This document shows positions 21,284-32,561 of a stretch of DNA of 64,000 bases, piece after piece (positions within the stretch are counted from its first letter, which is position 1; every line of letters begins with the position of its first letter). The DNA comes from Coenobita brevimanus (lineage: Eukaryota > Arthropoda > Malacostraca > Decapoda > Coenobitidae): contig CM064670.1 of NCBI GenBank assembly GCA_032717465.1, forward strand, positions 14,538,431 through 14,602,430, in the 5' to 3' direction. A program made the position numbers and the translations under genes. Under the pieces are notes generated by a model. That model was not told the DNA's origin. It did no database searches and saw only the letters and a program-made list of their open reading frames with translations.

Positions 21284-21316
21284 CACATCATCATCATCAT
21301 TATCATCATCATATTA
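21181..21316. repeat. (ATC)n microsatellite beside a splice acceptor
   Basis: About 135 bases of ATC/ATT/ACC triplets. In the transcribed (minus) direction it reads GAT/GGT repeats that end at the CTTCCCTTTCAG acceptor of the NELFB exon. A smaller ATC cluster lies at 21380-21412. Confidence 0.95.
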
Positions 21317-22633
21317 CATGCTAATATATGGGGTTGGGTAGGATGAGGGTAACCACCATGCCTGAAGAAGGAAAAGTATCATCATCACCACCATCATCAC
21401 CATCATTATTTCCTGCTAATAAAGAGGGTGGCAAGGAATAGTGATGATGAAGCTTTAACCCTCTTGGGAATGATGACGCAAATTGCGTCATATCAGAGTT
21501 AAGCTGAGGAGTAACCGATGACACAATTTGCATCATTATCAGCTTTGGGCTGAAGATAAAACAATTAGGCAATTTCTGACAGAAATATTCACCAAAAATT
21601 AAGTTTTAGCATGAAGTGCATCAAACCTTGGTGAGCCATAGGGAAGGGAGTCTATTTCAAGGTCAACACTATCAAATTGTCTGTGTCCTCTCAGCTTTCG
21701 GTGGTGGTGGTGGTGGGGTGTGTGTGTGTGCAATTTCTGGCGATTTACTTGAAAACTATTGGTTGTATCAAAATTTCGAAAACAGTACGAGAAAGCTCGT
21801 GAATTTCTGCATCTAGGTATACAGTTTGCTTTTGCAGAGTACAGGCAAAATTTTGCACTAGGAGGTTCAGACACTATTTTTACTCTGGAACTAGTTTACC
21901 TTCACTGCATTTTGGTACTTTTACTCATCAGTTTTGTGCATTTTAGCTTATCTTCTACCACAAACATCACTGAAGATGATGGTCCACAATTTATACCAAT
22001 ATAACCGATTTCTGGGGCAAATAAAATCCATGGAAATGTTTTCCCTTGCGCACAGTCAGAGGCTGCATTCATTCCATTCTCTCTTATCACGTCACAGAAA
22101 CTTAGAAAACTCATGTTTCCTGAGAGGGTTGATAATCTTGCACAATGCACTACCTTCTTTACAAAATAAGTCATAGTCCTTAACAATGAGAATTTAAGAG
22201 GGAAACACTAAAAGATTACTGTATTGAACTGCTGCACCCAAAGCAGGCAGTAACTTTTGCAGCTGATGCTGCTTTAACTACTGGGTAATAAAAGCTCAAG
22301 CCAATAGTAATGACGAAATGGTACAATCAGTAACATGCACTATTTTTATAGGTTGTACCCTCTTTCCACCTACATCAACAATATTAATTCAGGAAATAAA
22401 GTACTGTAACATGTAAGAAAACTGAGTTGTTTAATATGCGAGGGGAACCAAGCGGCTTGCATATGCAATAACAGCAATACACAGTAGTAACAGTTACATT
22501 CTTTGTATTTTACTGATGAGATCTTTTTGCTTAATACCAACTACAACACAAAACTGCTTGAATATGGCATGTGTCCACTAGAAATATTCAGTGAAGCAGC
22601 TACTTGTTCATTCAGTACCAAGGAAAGAAGATA
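21317..22633. other. NELFB intron with a 48-bp TTAA-bounded palindrome
   Basis: TTAA at 21455-21458 and 21499-21502 enclose 40 bases with the core GATGACGCAAATTGCGTCAT. A related diverged core lies near 21513-21535. The sequence CCCTC after TTAA is like piggyBac-type ends. GGT and GT runs occur near 21700-21730. I see no coding sequence or further structure in the rest. Confidence 0.45.
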
Positions 22634-22710
22634 CAGTAAACTCTGAATTATCTGTCATTGCAATATCCAGCTCAATATATCATCCGGCGCTGCTGGCTCG
22701 GTTTAATTAA

Positions 22711-22956
22711 CCCTTCCACTTTGGGTGTCTTTTTATTTGGCTGGATGTCTCCCACACGGGGGTTTTGAGATATATAAGGAGAATTGTTTTGATAAAACAT
22801 TCCAAACCATAAAACAGACCATAATCTCCTGAGTAAAATGATGTCTAACATAATGTAAACAATAATTACCTGTGTGGTAGCTGTCAAAACCTGTTGTGTT
22901 GGAGCTCCTCCACTGCCATACGTCTGCCATTCGGTATAGTGATAAACCCAAAGCTG

Positions 22957-22992
<36 letters not shown>

Positions 22993-25106
22993 ATAGCACT
23001 TTCATTTTCAACTTCACTTTCATCTAACACCATACAGTAATCTGAGCCATCAGACGTTGCTTCCATCACTTCCAAGTAAGCTGCCGCAGCAGCGAAACAT
23101 CTCACACCACACGCCTCGACATGCTGTACTTCTGGTCTATCTATCTATCTATAGCCCGACGCCCTAATCCCACAAAGGGTGGCCGCAGACAAAACGCCTC
23201 CAAGTCGCTCTGTCACCCACCATTTGACTACCCTCCCCCCAACTCACTCCCCCCTCCCTCATATACCCCCTCCACCTCATCCTCGGTCTACCTCTCCCTC
23301 TCCCTCCCTCCACCTCACCTACATACACCCTCTTAGTCAGACTTTCATTCTCCATTCTCTTCACATGTCCAAACCACCTCAGTGTATTTCTCCTAATCTT
23401 CTCAACCACATCCACATCCACCCCACAGCGTTCCTTCACTTCTTCATTCGTCAACCTGTCACTCCACATGCTCCTCTCAAGTAACTCATTTCCACTGCTC
23501 TCACTCTTGACTTGTTCCCCTCTTGCAAGGTCCATGCCTCGCTTCCATACGTCAGGGTAGGGATCACAATACTATCATGCAGTGACTTCTTAACTTCCAT
23601 ACTCACCTCCCTATTTCTCATCACTGCTTTCAGTGTACCAACAACCTTCCTTCCCTGCTGTACCCTTTCACGCACTTCATCCCCCAAAGTTCCATCCTTA
23701 CTCATCACACTACCCAAGTACTTGAATGCACTCACATTCTCCATATCCTCACCATCCAACCTCACTGCACACTCTGTGACTTCATTCCTCTCAAACACCA
23801 TAACTTTACTTTTGTTTACATTAACTTTCAGATTCCTCCTCCTACACACTGTCCCAAATTCATTCACCAAACCTTGCAACTCCCATTCATCTTCACTCAA
23901 CAGTACTGTATCATCAGCAAACAGCAACACCAGAAGCTTCCAAATCTCACCCTCATTCATTAGAGCCATCCCCACATCCACTGCCCTACCCTGCACCTCC
24001 TTTACAACCCCATCCATATATATATTAAACAGCCATGGAGACATCACACAACCCTGTTTCAGTCCCACATTGAGATCAAAGAACTCACTCAGCTCACCAT
24101 CCACTCGCACCGTAACCCTAGCTCCCTCGTACATACTCTTCACAGCACTCAACAATTTTCCCTCCACTCCATATATTCTTAATACCTTCCACATACCTTG
24201 CCTATCTATTCTGTCATAAGCTTTCTCCAAGTCCATGAAGGTAGCATACACTTTCCTTCCCTTCTCTAGATACTTCTCCACTAAACATCTTAGAACAAAT
24301 ATCTGATCTACACACCCTTTTCCCTTCCTAAATCCCCCTTGTTCTTCTCCAACTAGCTCCTCTGTCATATGCCTAACCCTATCAATGAGTATTCTACCCT
24401 ATATTTTACCAGTCACACTAAGAAGGCAAATACCTCTATGGTTACCACATACTTCTCTCTCTCCTTTTCCTTTGTATAAAGGAACAGTTATACCTGATTT
24501 CCAGTCCTCTGGAACCCTTCCCTCTTCCCAAGCCAATCTACACAGCTTCCATATCCACTCCACAACAATCTCACCCCCATACCTAAGCATTTCACCACAC
24601 ACTCCATCAATTCCTGGGGCCTTTCCCAACTTAATATTCTTCATCGCTTCCACTACTTCCGCCCTACTGATCTCTTCCTCCCTCCTCTCATCTCTTCTTC
24701 TCCCAGCCATTCCCCAACCACTTATACTCGCACTGCTCTCACTCTCCACATTCAACAAATCCTCTAAGTGCTCCTTCCATCTCCACAGTTTCTCTCTCTT
24801 CTCCACCAACAATCTATTATTCCTATCTTTCACTCCCCTACTATTTCCCCTTACACACTGCCTTACTTTCTTTACCTCCTTCCAAAACAATTTCTTACTC
24901 TGGTACATGATGAAAATGATACAAAAGAAAATAGTCCTCCCATGATGGCAACTCCTGTCTTGCCACCTCCTGATACTGAACCACTACTGGGCCCCCAGTT
25001 TGCACTCACATACAAATATAAAAAGTCCAGAACACATATACGTAACATCTGATGGCTACAGACATTTGTTTGGTGGCACATTGACATGCCACCCAATGCA
25101 AAAGGG
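22711..25106. mobile_element. piggyBac-like element (TTAA target) interrupted by RTE-A
   Basis: Flanked by TTAA at 22707-22710 and 25107-25110. Ends CCCTTCCACTTTGGGTG and, inverted, CCCTTTTGCATTGGGTGG. Outside the RTE-A insert it has about 425 bases on the left, with a 31-base T run (22958-22988), and 208 on the right. The minus strand at 23040-23105 reads ATSDGSDY and DESEVENES, an acidic start as in piggyBac transposases, but there is no catalytic part. Confidence 0.7.
23136..24898 (-). pseudogene. RTE-A LINE, 5'-truncated, RT box intact
   Basis: (TCTA)n tail at 23136-23153, then upward in minus sense. The C-terminus includes NTLRWFGHVKRM. The RT has GLKQGCVMSPWLFNIYMDG and the catalytic LLFADDTVLLS near 23905-23930, then FMDLEKAYDRIDR and GKAPGIDGVCGEML. 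It breaks off near 24898. A 5-base TCTGG on both sides may be the target duplication. It is open for 305 codons from 24368 down to 23454. A small change near 23465 (GVTG instead of GVTWRDR) shifts the frame at the C-terminus, and a stop separates the upstream part. Very similar to 33891-37092, so young. Confidence 0.88.
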
Positions 25107-25645
25107 TTAAAGCAATATCCAGAGAATTTATGCGATATCTGGGCCTGGAACGCGACATAACTGGTGGTTCGATGCAATATCCAGCACTGAGGTGTATCAA
25201 CTGACTTGTAACTGGTGGCAAACCAGCACTTTATTACTGTATTACTACACTGAATCATAATTTTATTGATTTGTGCTCCATTTTCATCTTTTACTCATGG
25301 GAAAGTTGTTAGAATAGAGGTCTGAGGTGGATAGTATCACAATATCTGGCTCAACGCTAAATATTGAGCTGATGGAAGGTACTATACAGTATCCGGCTTC
25401 TTGCTTTAACTGAAGTTGGGCTTGGCTGAATTTCAATGGATAATTGAGGGTTAACTGTAGTATCAAATGTATTTTCGAGTCAAGGTCTCATCATACAGTA
25501 CAGTCTACTTTGCCAGTTATGCCTTAAACTGCATGCATACGCTCTGGACAATGCCTTTCAAAATGTTGCACTTTATAAAAGATAACGATAAACTTCACTC
25601 TCAGCCCATTTACATAATTGGTTTTGCTGAGCAGGAGGGGTAAAT

Positions 25646-25858
25646 CCATCTATTCATTATCCAATCCTATATTGCCCCATGAGAAGCATAGGAGCCCGGG
25701 GCTAGGCAGCTGGTCCCGACATTTAAGATGAGAGTGACCAGCCTCACTCATCCCTGAGTGGCAATACATGAGCAATCAATCCCAACCACCCCTTGGATAT
25801 AAACCTTCACCGGCTCAATCCGAATGGAGTGCAGTAATTACCCACTAAACCACCAGGC
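25646..25858 (-). mobile_element. SINE-t1 copy
   Basis: Minus strand: tRNA-like head (CACCTGGTGGTTTAGTGGG), the AAGGTTTATATCCAAGGGG block, AGTGAGGCTGGTCACTCTCA, and a short decayed GGAT-type tail. No perfect target duplication is seen. It abuts a SINE-R-related repeat at 25861. Confidence 0.85.
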
Positions 25859-25860
25859 GC

Positions 25861-26110
25861 CAATATTTGGTTATATGGTCACCACCCAGCATGGTAAATG
25901 GCTTCCTGGTGTACAGGAAATCATTTCGTTTGTCATTCATTGTGGAGTCACCCACAGGCAGGAGGAAGAGGAAAGAATGAAGGAAAGATAGAAGAGGGGG
26001 TGTAAAGTCACCTGTAAGCAGAAGGACAAGGAAAGAATGAAGGAAAGAAAGACAAAAGAGGATGGAAGGAAAGAAGAATGGAGGAGGGGAAAGGGCAGAC
26101 ACCCAACAGC
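25861..26110 (-). repeat. SINE-R-related body and AG-rich tandem
   Basis: 25861-25920 matches 53745-53805 (TTGGTTATATGG, ACCACCCAG, TTTACAGG). Beyond it, AGTCACC..AGGCAGGAGGAAGAGG and GGAAAGAATGAAGGAAAGA occur twice with a period near 60. The element's tail is missing here; the SINE-t1 lies at its place. Confidence 0.55.
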
Positions 26111-26295
26111 AGCACTACTTCGAGTGAGTGGATGGTGAGTGCCCCCACCTACCACTAGGAGGGGAAAAAATGTAAAAAATAGAAAAAACATCAAAGTTCG
26201 TTCAACTTAATATACCTCGACCAATTACTATAAATAGGCAGAGGGAAAGACAAAATGACAATGGACAAATACTGCATATTGGATCAGATAAAAAC

Positions 26296-26478
26296 CTTTG
26301 GTGATGGGCTGAAGAAAAGATTATTGAGGTTATCAACATTGAAGAGTGTATCTTCTTTGCTGGTGATATAGCCTGTGAGGAGTGGAGAAACTTCATCTCC
26401 AAACAATGCCTGAGAATCCTTCCAGATCTGCCGTTTCACCTCTGTGTCACATGCCTCGTACAGCTCACGGTCACGTAC
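26296..26478 (-). CDS. NELFB: NELFB exon (VRDRELYEAC...SPSPK)
   Basis: 183 bases, exactly 61 codons, phase 0 at both ends. The acceptor TTGTGACAG lies above 26478. The donor is GTTTTT, weaker than the others. The peptide contains EVKRQIWKDSQALFGDEVSP and LFFSPSPK, clear NELF-B text. It joins in frame to KILV upstream (27779-27967) and ARRQGE downstream. Confidence 0.95.
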
Positions 26479-27778
26479 CTGTCACAATATTTAGTCATAT
26501 TATCAACCCCTTCAATGCTCTGACATTTTTTAAAATTACGGTACTGTATTACAGGTCTATGTGATCTGGGTGTGCTGAATATTCCATCTCAAGGTGATTT
26601 TATTGATTTAAAAGAGATTTATACGAGTAAAGTAGTTAGATATAGTCTTCATTTATCCCTCTATTAATAAAACATCCTTGCAAAAGCTGAGCTAAGTGTA
26701 TGGAAGCAGCATGAATTAGATACAACATAAAACGAGACATTACCATACTGACTGAGTTAAATCAGAGGGCAAAGGTCTTGGCAAACACCAAATTTATTAT
26801 GATCATTTAAAAAACAGCATTAGGTACAGTCAGCCTCCAAGCTGCATTATGGGGCCCATTCAGAAGTGAAACTTTTTTTTTTTTTTTTTTTAAGTATGAG
26901 TTTCACAACTGACACCCAGAAAATGGAGGCTTGGCTACACCACACTGAAATACCCACTCACCCATCCATCCATCTACCTATATATCCATCATCCCATCTG
27001 GTCATTCACCCATGTATCCACACATCCACTTAATAACCCAGTTTTAGTAACAGCCTTAATCAACCTTCCATTTCCAGTGTCATGTAACCCAGTGAATATG
27101 GGTGATGTCATTTTTAGCTTATTCTTACTGCTATGATATGATTTAACTCAAAGAAGGTCTCTTAAACAGAATGAGTCTATTTAGCTTATATCTAACCTGG
27201 CTGCTAAACAGGGACGCATTTATGGGGTGACACCAATATAGCGGCGCATCTCTGTTGCCTAGCTATATGAACATCCCTCCACTCCCTTCCTATCCCCTGA
27301 AAAGGGGCTAGTAGACTGCCGGAATGGACAAATTCAGCCTGCAGTCCACTGGGTTTATGCTTTAGAATGATGAACCCTGGGTTACACTAATACTACTACT
27401 ATGAAACCCTACCAATTAAAAAATCTATCCTAAGCTGAAAAAAAAAAAATGAGATGGAAGAAATAAAATTAACAAAATATCCCAAAGCTCAGTTCCACAG
27501 GCCTCATCTTATACCATTAAATACATACCTCACACTACAATAATTCTTTCCATTATCAATATTTATGATCTGATAATGTAGTAGGATGTTTTTATGGCTA
27601 AATGTACTACCAAAACATACACTAACCTGAACCACAGATGCTTAATGGTCTTCACATTTTTTGAATGTCATCCAACACACTGAAACCTGTTTATTCAATG
27701 TCATTTATAATACTGGTTATATTACCATTATACTACAGCATCATATTGGGTATATCATACACTACAGCATCAACTTAC
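26479..27778. other. NELFB intron
   Basis: Mostly unrecognised AT-rich sequence. A 20-base T run lies at 26873-26892 and CATCCATC-type repeats near 26960-27020. No open frame with known features and no paired terminal repeats were found. Confidence 0.5.
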
Positions 27779-27967
27779 CAATATTTTGAGGTACTTGTCT
27801 TCCACATGTGACATGTGCTTTAAGATGCACATGACAACTGGCCGAAGAGCTTTAATCTTGATCACAGGAAAGCTTTTGGTGAGAAGTTCTTTCAGCTTGC
27901 GATCCCTCTCTCTACCTTCACGCTTCCCCAGCTCGGTAATTTGTGATATTAACTTGTCACGTAGTTC
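27779..27967 (-). CDS. NELFB: NELFB exon (ELRDKLISQI...KYLKIL)
   Basis: 189 bases, 63 codons, phase 0 at both ends. The acceptor CGTCTCAG lies above 27967 and the donor GTAAGT just below 27779. The peptide contains LKELLTKSFPVIKIKALRPV and VVMCILKHMSHVEDKYLK, matching the N-terminal third of NELF-B. Intron lengths are 1.3 kb to the next exon and 14.9 kb to the previous one. Confidence 0.95.
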
Positions 27968-28078
27968 CTGAGACGAATACAGTATACAATAAAATACTGA
28001 ACAAAACCATATACAGTGTATCAGCTCTCATTATTGGTGCTATTAAAACTACAGCAACTGTTCAACATCATGCAGTAC

Positions 28079-28079
<1 letters not shown>

Positions 28080-28132
<53 letters not shown>

Positions 28133-28312
28133 TGTTCAACTCTGGCCATAGGCTTCACAGCCTGCTTCCAGGGTCCAGTTTCCTCCTGCATACCATACAC
28201 CTCCACATGTCACCACTTCAGCGCTAACACCCACTGTCCATATTCAATACATGCTAGAGCTGTTTCATACAGGACTGGTGTATTGGTATCAATGGGGGTA
28301 CACCTGCACCCA
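28080..28312 (-). mobile_element. SINE-t2, 5'-truncated copy beside (TG)n
   Basis: 28133-28312 matches the body of 8673-9024 in the same orientation. The tRNA-like head is absent. Where the other copy has poly(A), this one has a pure (TG)n at 28080-28131 (CA repeat in element sense). Confidence 0.8.
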
Positions 28313-29170
28313 ATGCCTTAATCCCTCCTGGGAAACTTCAACATAGGACAATTAGCAAACAGACTTCAGCAACAAACTACAGGCAGGCTTCGTTATACGA
28401 GCATTCGTAATGTGAGAATTTAATGTTACGAGCTTATCTCTTATAGGACATTTTCCGCTATTTGAGTTTTGTGTTACGAGAATCAGTACAGGATGGTAAG
28501 TGGAAATTAAAAATGGGCGCTACTAGCTGTCAGGCAGCTGTCACGTGACGTGACGTAGGTGTGCAGAGACAAGTTTGTGAGCCATCCCGGGATCCTCTGT
28601 GCCCCTCCATACCCCTCTCTCCCACCCTAATCTCTTTCCTCGTTGTGTTCCCACGCATTTATACTGTACTGTCGCTGTCCCGAGTGTTATAAAGCCTTGT
28701 GTCTGTACTGAGTTCATAAAGAAATTATTACATCATGCCTGACAAGTGCCCCAAAGGCTCATCGAGTGCTACAAGTGCTCCCCACATCTCCAATCTTAGA
28801 AGATCTTGCCTTCTCGACAAAATAAGAGGAGGAGGAAGCCCAACTTTACTCACCGTTGCACCATCACCGTTGTCTCTCATGCCTGAGAGAGAGAAAATGG
28901 GCCAGCCCAGGCAGTGGCGAAGTTATGAGACAGCAGCTGGACCAAATAAGTGTATTGTACAGTACATACTCATACGCTATATTCTCTCCAGTTTTGCTTC
29001 CAATGCAGCAGATACTGTGTTCACTGTACAGGCAGGATGTATGCATTTTTTAAATGTTTTTGGGATAACTACCTTTATTCTCATTTACAATGGGTTATAC
29101 TTGCACTATACAGTATGTGTAATATGGTGGTCCTCAGGAACTGAACCTTATTATTCTCATATGTTATGTA

Positions 29171-30947
29171 CAGAGTATGGAGTAGTTGGTGAGTGGGATG
29201 TGGCTGCTGAGATAGATGAGAATGGCAGTGCCTTAGTGGACATTTGTGCTGGGAGGGGGTTGGTGATAGCCAATACCCTCTTCAGGCACAAAATGGCGAG
29301 TGATGAGAAGGGTGGATGGTGAACTGAATGAAAGGAAGGCAATGATTGATTATGTATTTGTGGATTATGTGTGTGTGTGTGGATGAAAGGATGCGAAGAT
29401 GTGCAATAGATGCAAGAGCATATAGAGGTTGGGGGAGTGGACTTAGAATCAAGGTCCAAGTAAAATGGAGAAATAGAAGAAGGGAAGGATGGGAGGAAGG
29501 AGTAGATGCAAGGAGAGTGGAATAGTTACAAGATGATGAGAAAAAGGAAGCATATAAGAGAGAAGTGGAGGAACGATTGGGTAAATATTACGAACTGGAG
29601 CAGATGGGGGACGTGGAAGATGTGTGCAAGATATTCACAGAAGAAATATGTGCAGCATGTGAGGTGGTGTGTGGGGTGAAGAGTAGATGAATGGGGGTGC
29701 AAGGAACACCATGGTGGATTGAAGAGGTGAGACAGGCTGTGGCACAAAAAAAGAAAGCATACAATGAATGGATGAGAAACAGGGGCATGGAAGAAATTAA
29801 GAGACAGAAGAGAGAGTTATATGCAGAAAGGTAGGGAGAGGTGAAAAGATTAGTAAGAGAGAGTAAGAAGAGAGTGGATGAGGAATTTGGAAGGAATTTG
29901 AGTGTAAAGTGGAGGGAATGAAAGAAAATGTTCTGGAAAGTGGTAATGAGAGTTAGACAGGGTGGCAATGAAGTTAGCAGGGGAATGAAAGATAAAAACG
30001 GTAGATTACTAGCAAAGAGAAGGGAGAAAAAGTGAGCAGATGAAGAGAACACTTTAAGGAATTGTTGAACATAGACAATGAAAGTAATGCGAGTATAAGC
30101 GGCTGGAGAATGGCTGTGAGAAGGAGGGAGGTGAGAAGACAGGAAGAAATCAGTAGGATGGAAGTTATGGAAGCAATGAAGAAAGTCCAAATGGGAAAGC
30201 CCCAGGAACTGATGAAGTGTGTGGTGAAATGCTGAAGCATGGGGTAGAGATAGTAGTAGAATGGATGTGGAAGATGTGCAGATTGGCCTGGGAGGAAGGT
30301 AGAGTCCCGCAGGATTGGAAGTCAGGTATGATTATTCCCTTGTACAAAGGGAAAGGGGAAAAATAAGTGTGTGGTAATCATAGGTGCATTTGTCTTCTTA
30401 GTGTAATAGGAAAAGTACAGTATATGGCAGGATACTTATGGACAGAGTTAGGGAAATAATGGAGGAGTTAGCTGGAGAAGAACAGGGAAGCTTTAGGAAG
30501 GGAAGAGGTTATGTGGATCAGATATTCATTCTTAGATCTTTAGTGGAAAAATTTCTAGAGAAGGGAAAGAAGTTGTATGCGGCCTTCATGGATTTGGAGA
30601 AAGCATAAGACAGGGTGGATAGACAAGGATTGTAGAAAGTATTAGGAATATATGGGGTAGATGGGAAGTTGTTCAATGCTATGAAGAATATGTATGAGGG
30701 TGCTAAGGCTGCAGTGCATGTGGCTAGTGAACTGAGTTTTTCTATTTGAAGGCTGAGTTGAAACAGGGATGCATCATGTCTCCATGGTTGTTCAATCTGT
30801 ATATGGATGGAGTTATAAAAGAGATACAAGGTAGGGAAGTGGATGTTGGAGTGGCCCTCATGAGAGAGGGCATTATTTGGAAACTCCCTGTATTGTTGTT
30901 TGCAGATGATCCTGTGTTGCGAAATGAAGATGAAGGGGAGCTGCAAG

Positions 30948-30986
<39 letters not shown>

Positions 30987-32474
30987 GTGAGTAACAAGGA
31001 GCCAAAGGCTGGGAGCCTGCAACAATTCCTTCCAGGAAAAAACAAAAACAATACAAAAGTGAACCAAATTCAACATCTGTTCATTACGAGATGCCTGGAT
31101 ACACTGTGTTTGTAAGACTGGAGATCATAGGAAGCAGGAAATACAGACAGAGGGAGACAGTTCCAGAGCTGACCAGCTGCATAAATGAAGGACTAGGAGT
31201 AATGGTTAACTCTTGCATTAGAGAGTTGGACAGAAAAGGGATGAGAGTTTGTTGCTAGATGGGTGCTATGCGCCCATCGTAGAGGTGGAGGGATGCAAGC
31301 AGACAGTTCAGAGGAGCAGTGACCACGGAAGTAGCGACAAAAGAGAGATAAAGAGGCAACAGTGTGGCGAAAAGACAGAGGTTGAGGGGAGCAAGTAAGA
31401 GGAAGAGAGTTAATGAGACGAAAAGCCTTTGACTCTACCCTATTAAGAAGAGCTCAATGTAGGGAGCCTCCCCAAACATGAGAGTTGTACTCTACACACG
31501 GGCGAATGAAACCCGTGTATAAAGTCAACAACTGTGCAGGGGTAAAGAAGGTATGGAGTCGGCTTAGGACACCTAATCTCTTGGAAGCTGATTTTACAAG
31601 AGACGTAATATGATCTTTCCAATATAAATCCCAAGTGAATGAAACCCCTAGCATGTTCAAGGATGATGCAGGCTTGAGCTGGATATTATTAAACATTAGT
31701 GGGTACTCCTGTGGAAGATTTTGTTGGGTTGATAGGTGTGTGAGTTTGGGAGAGTGTGTAAGAAACGGAATCCAAAGGTGAATGCAGGAAAAGTAAAATT
31801 ATTGTCTTCGAGAGAAGTGAAGTCACTGAATGTAGTGAGGTTGGATGGTGAGGAAATGAAAAATGTGAGTACTGTATGTTTAAGTACTTGGGTAGTGTGA
31901 TGAGTAAGAATGAAAGTTGGGAGGGTGAAGTGCTTGAAATGGTACAACAAAGAAGGTTGCTGGTTCCTTGAAGGCAGTGACAAGAAACAAGGAAGTGAGC
32001 AAGGAAGTGAAAAAATTATTACATGAAAGTATTGTGATACCAACTCAAACGTATGGAAGTGAAGCTTGAACGTTGCTGGAGGGACACAAGGCAAGAGTGA
32101 GTGCAGTGGAAATGAGTTATTTGAATGGAGCCTGTGGAGTCACATGGAGAGACAGATTGACAAATGAGGATGTGAAGGAGCGTTATGGTGTGGATGTGAT
32201 AGGAAGCGTTAGGAGAAATACACTGAGGTGGTTTGGTCATGTGGAGAGGATGGAGAGTGAGAGATTGATGAGGAGAGTGTATGTGAGTGAGGTGGAGGGG
32301 GAGAGAGGGAGGGGAAGGCCAAGGATGAGATGGAGGGATGGAGCGGAGTGGTCTATGAGAGAGGGGTGTGTGAAATGGGAGCAGGGCAGTGTAATGGAGG
32401 GGAACAGGGTGACATGGGGGGATTTGTTTGTGGACACCCCATATGAGATTAAGGCGTCTGGCAATAGATAGATG
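29171..32474 (+). pseudogene. RTE-A LINE, old copy, interrupted
   Basis: Flanked by GTTATGTA (29163-29170 and 32475-32482). It begins inside the endonuclease (GVVGEWDV, then GSALVDICAGRGL). RT text includes ELKQGCIMSPWLFN near 30755 and VLLFADDPVL near 30890, and the C-terminus has NTLRWFGHVERM near 32215. It ends with a short ATAG tail. Many stops and frameshifts make it clearly older than the other RTE-A copies. LINE-J interrupts it at 30951-31738. Confidence 0.85.
30951..31738 (-). mobile_element. LINE-J 3' end inserted in RTE-A
   Basis: A T run of 32 (30951-30982) is the poly(A) tail in minus sense. The minus strand then encodes YNSHVWGGSLH and PASSLNMLGVSFTW, the LINE-J C-terminal region. 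RTE-A continues on both sides (ELQGL, then EFGRVCKK-type text). Confidence 0.85.
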
Positions 32475-32561
32475 GTTATGTATGGTACTTCATTATATGA
32501 GTGTTCAGTTTATGAGCAAAGTTAGAGGAACTTAACTGCTCGTATCATCGTGACTGCCCTG

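Larger units (their letters stand above)
22634..25457. mobile_element. Tigger-like element holding a piggyBac-like element
   Basis: TA at 22632-22633 and 25458-25459. Left end CAGTAAACTCTGAATTATC; right end, inverted, CAGTTAACCCTCAATTATCC. Only 77 bases on the left and 347 on the right belong to it; the rest is the nested element at 22711-25106. Inner ends share AATATCCAG/AATATCTGG-type text. Confidence 0.7.
28380..32561 (+). mobile_element. Tigger-like element with nested RTE-A
   Basis: TA at 28378-28379 and 32562-32563. Left end CAGGCAGGCTTCGTTATACG; right end, inverted, CAGGGCAGTCACGATGATAC, both followed by GAGCA text. About 790 bases on the left and 79 on the right belong to it. ATG 28735 starts MPDKCPKGSSSATSAP, similar in style to the start of Tigger transposases, but the rest is gone. 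Confidence 0.75.

Noticed and set aside
28735..29322. 195-codon open frame as a host gene
   Set aside because: It starts as Tigger transposase-like text and runs across the RTE-A junction at 29171, so it is a chance fusion.
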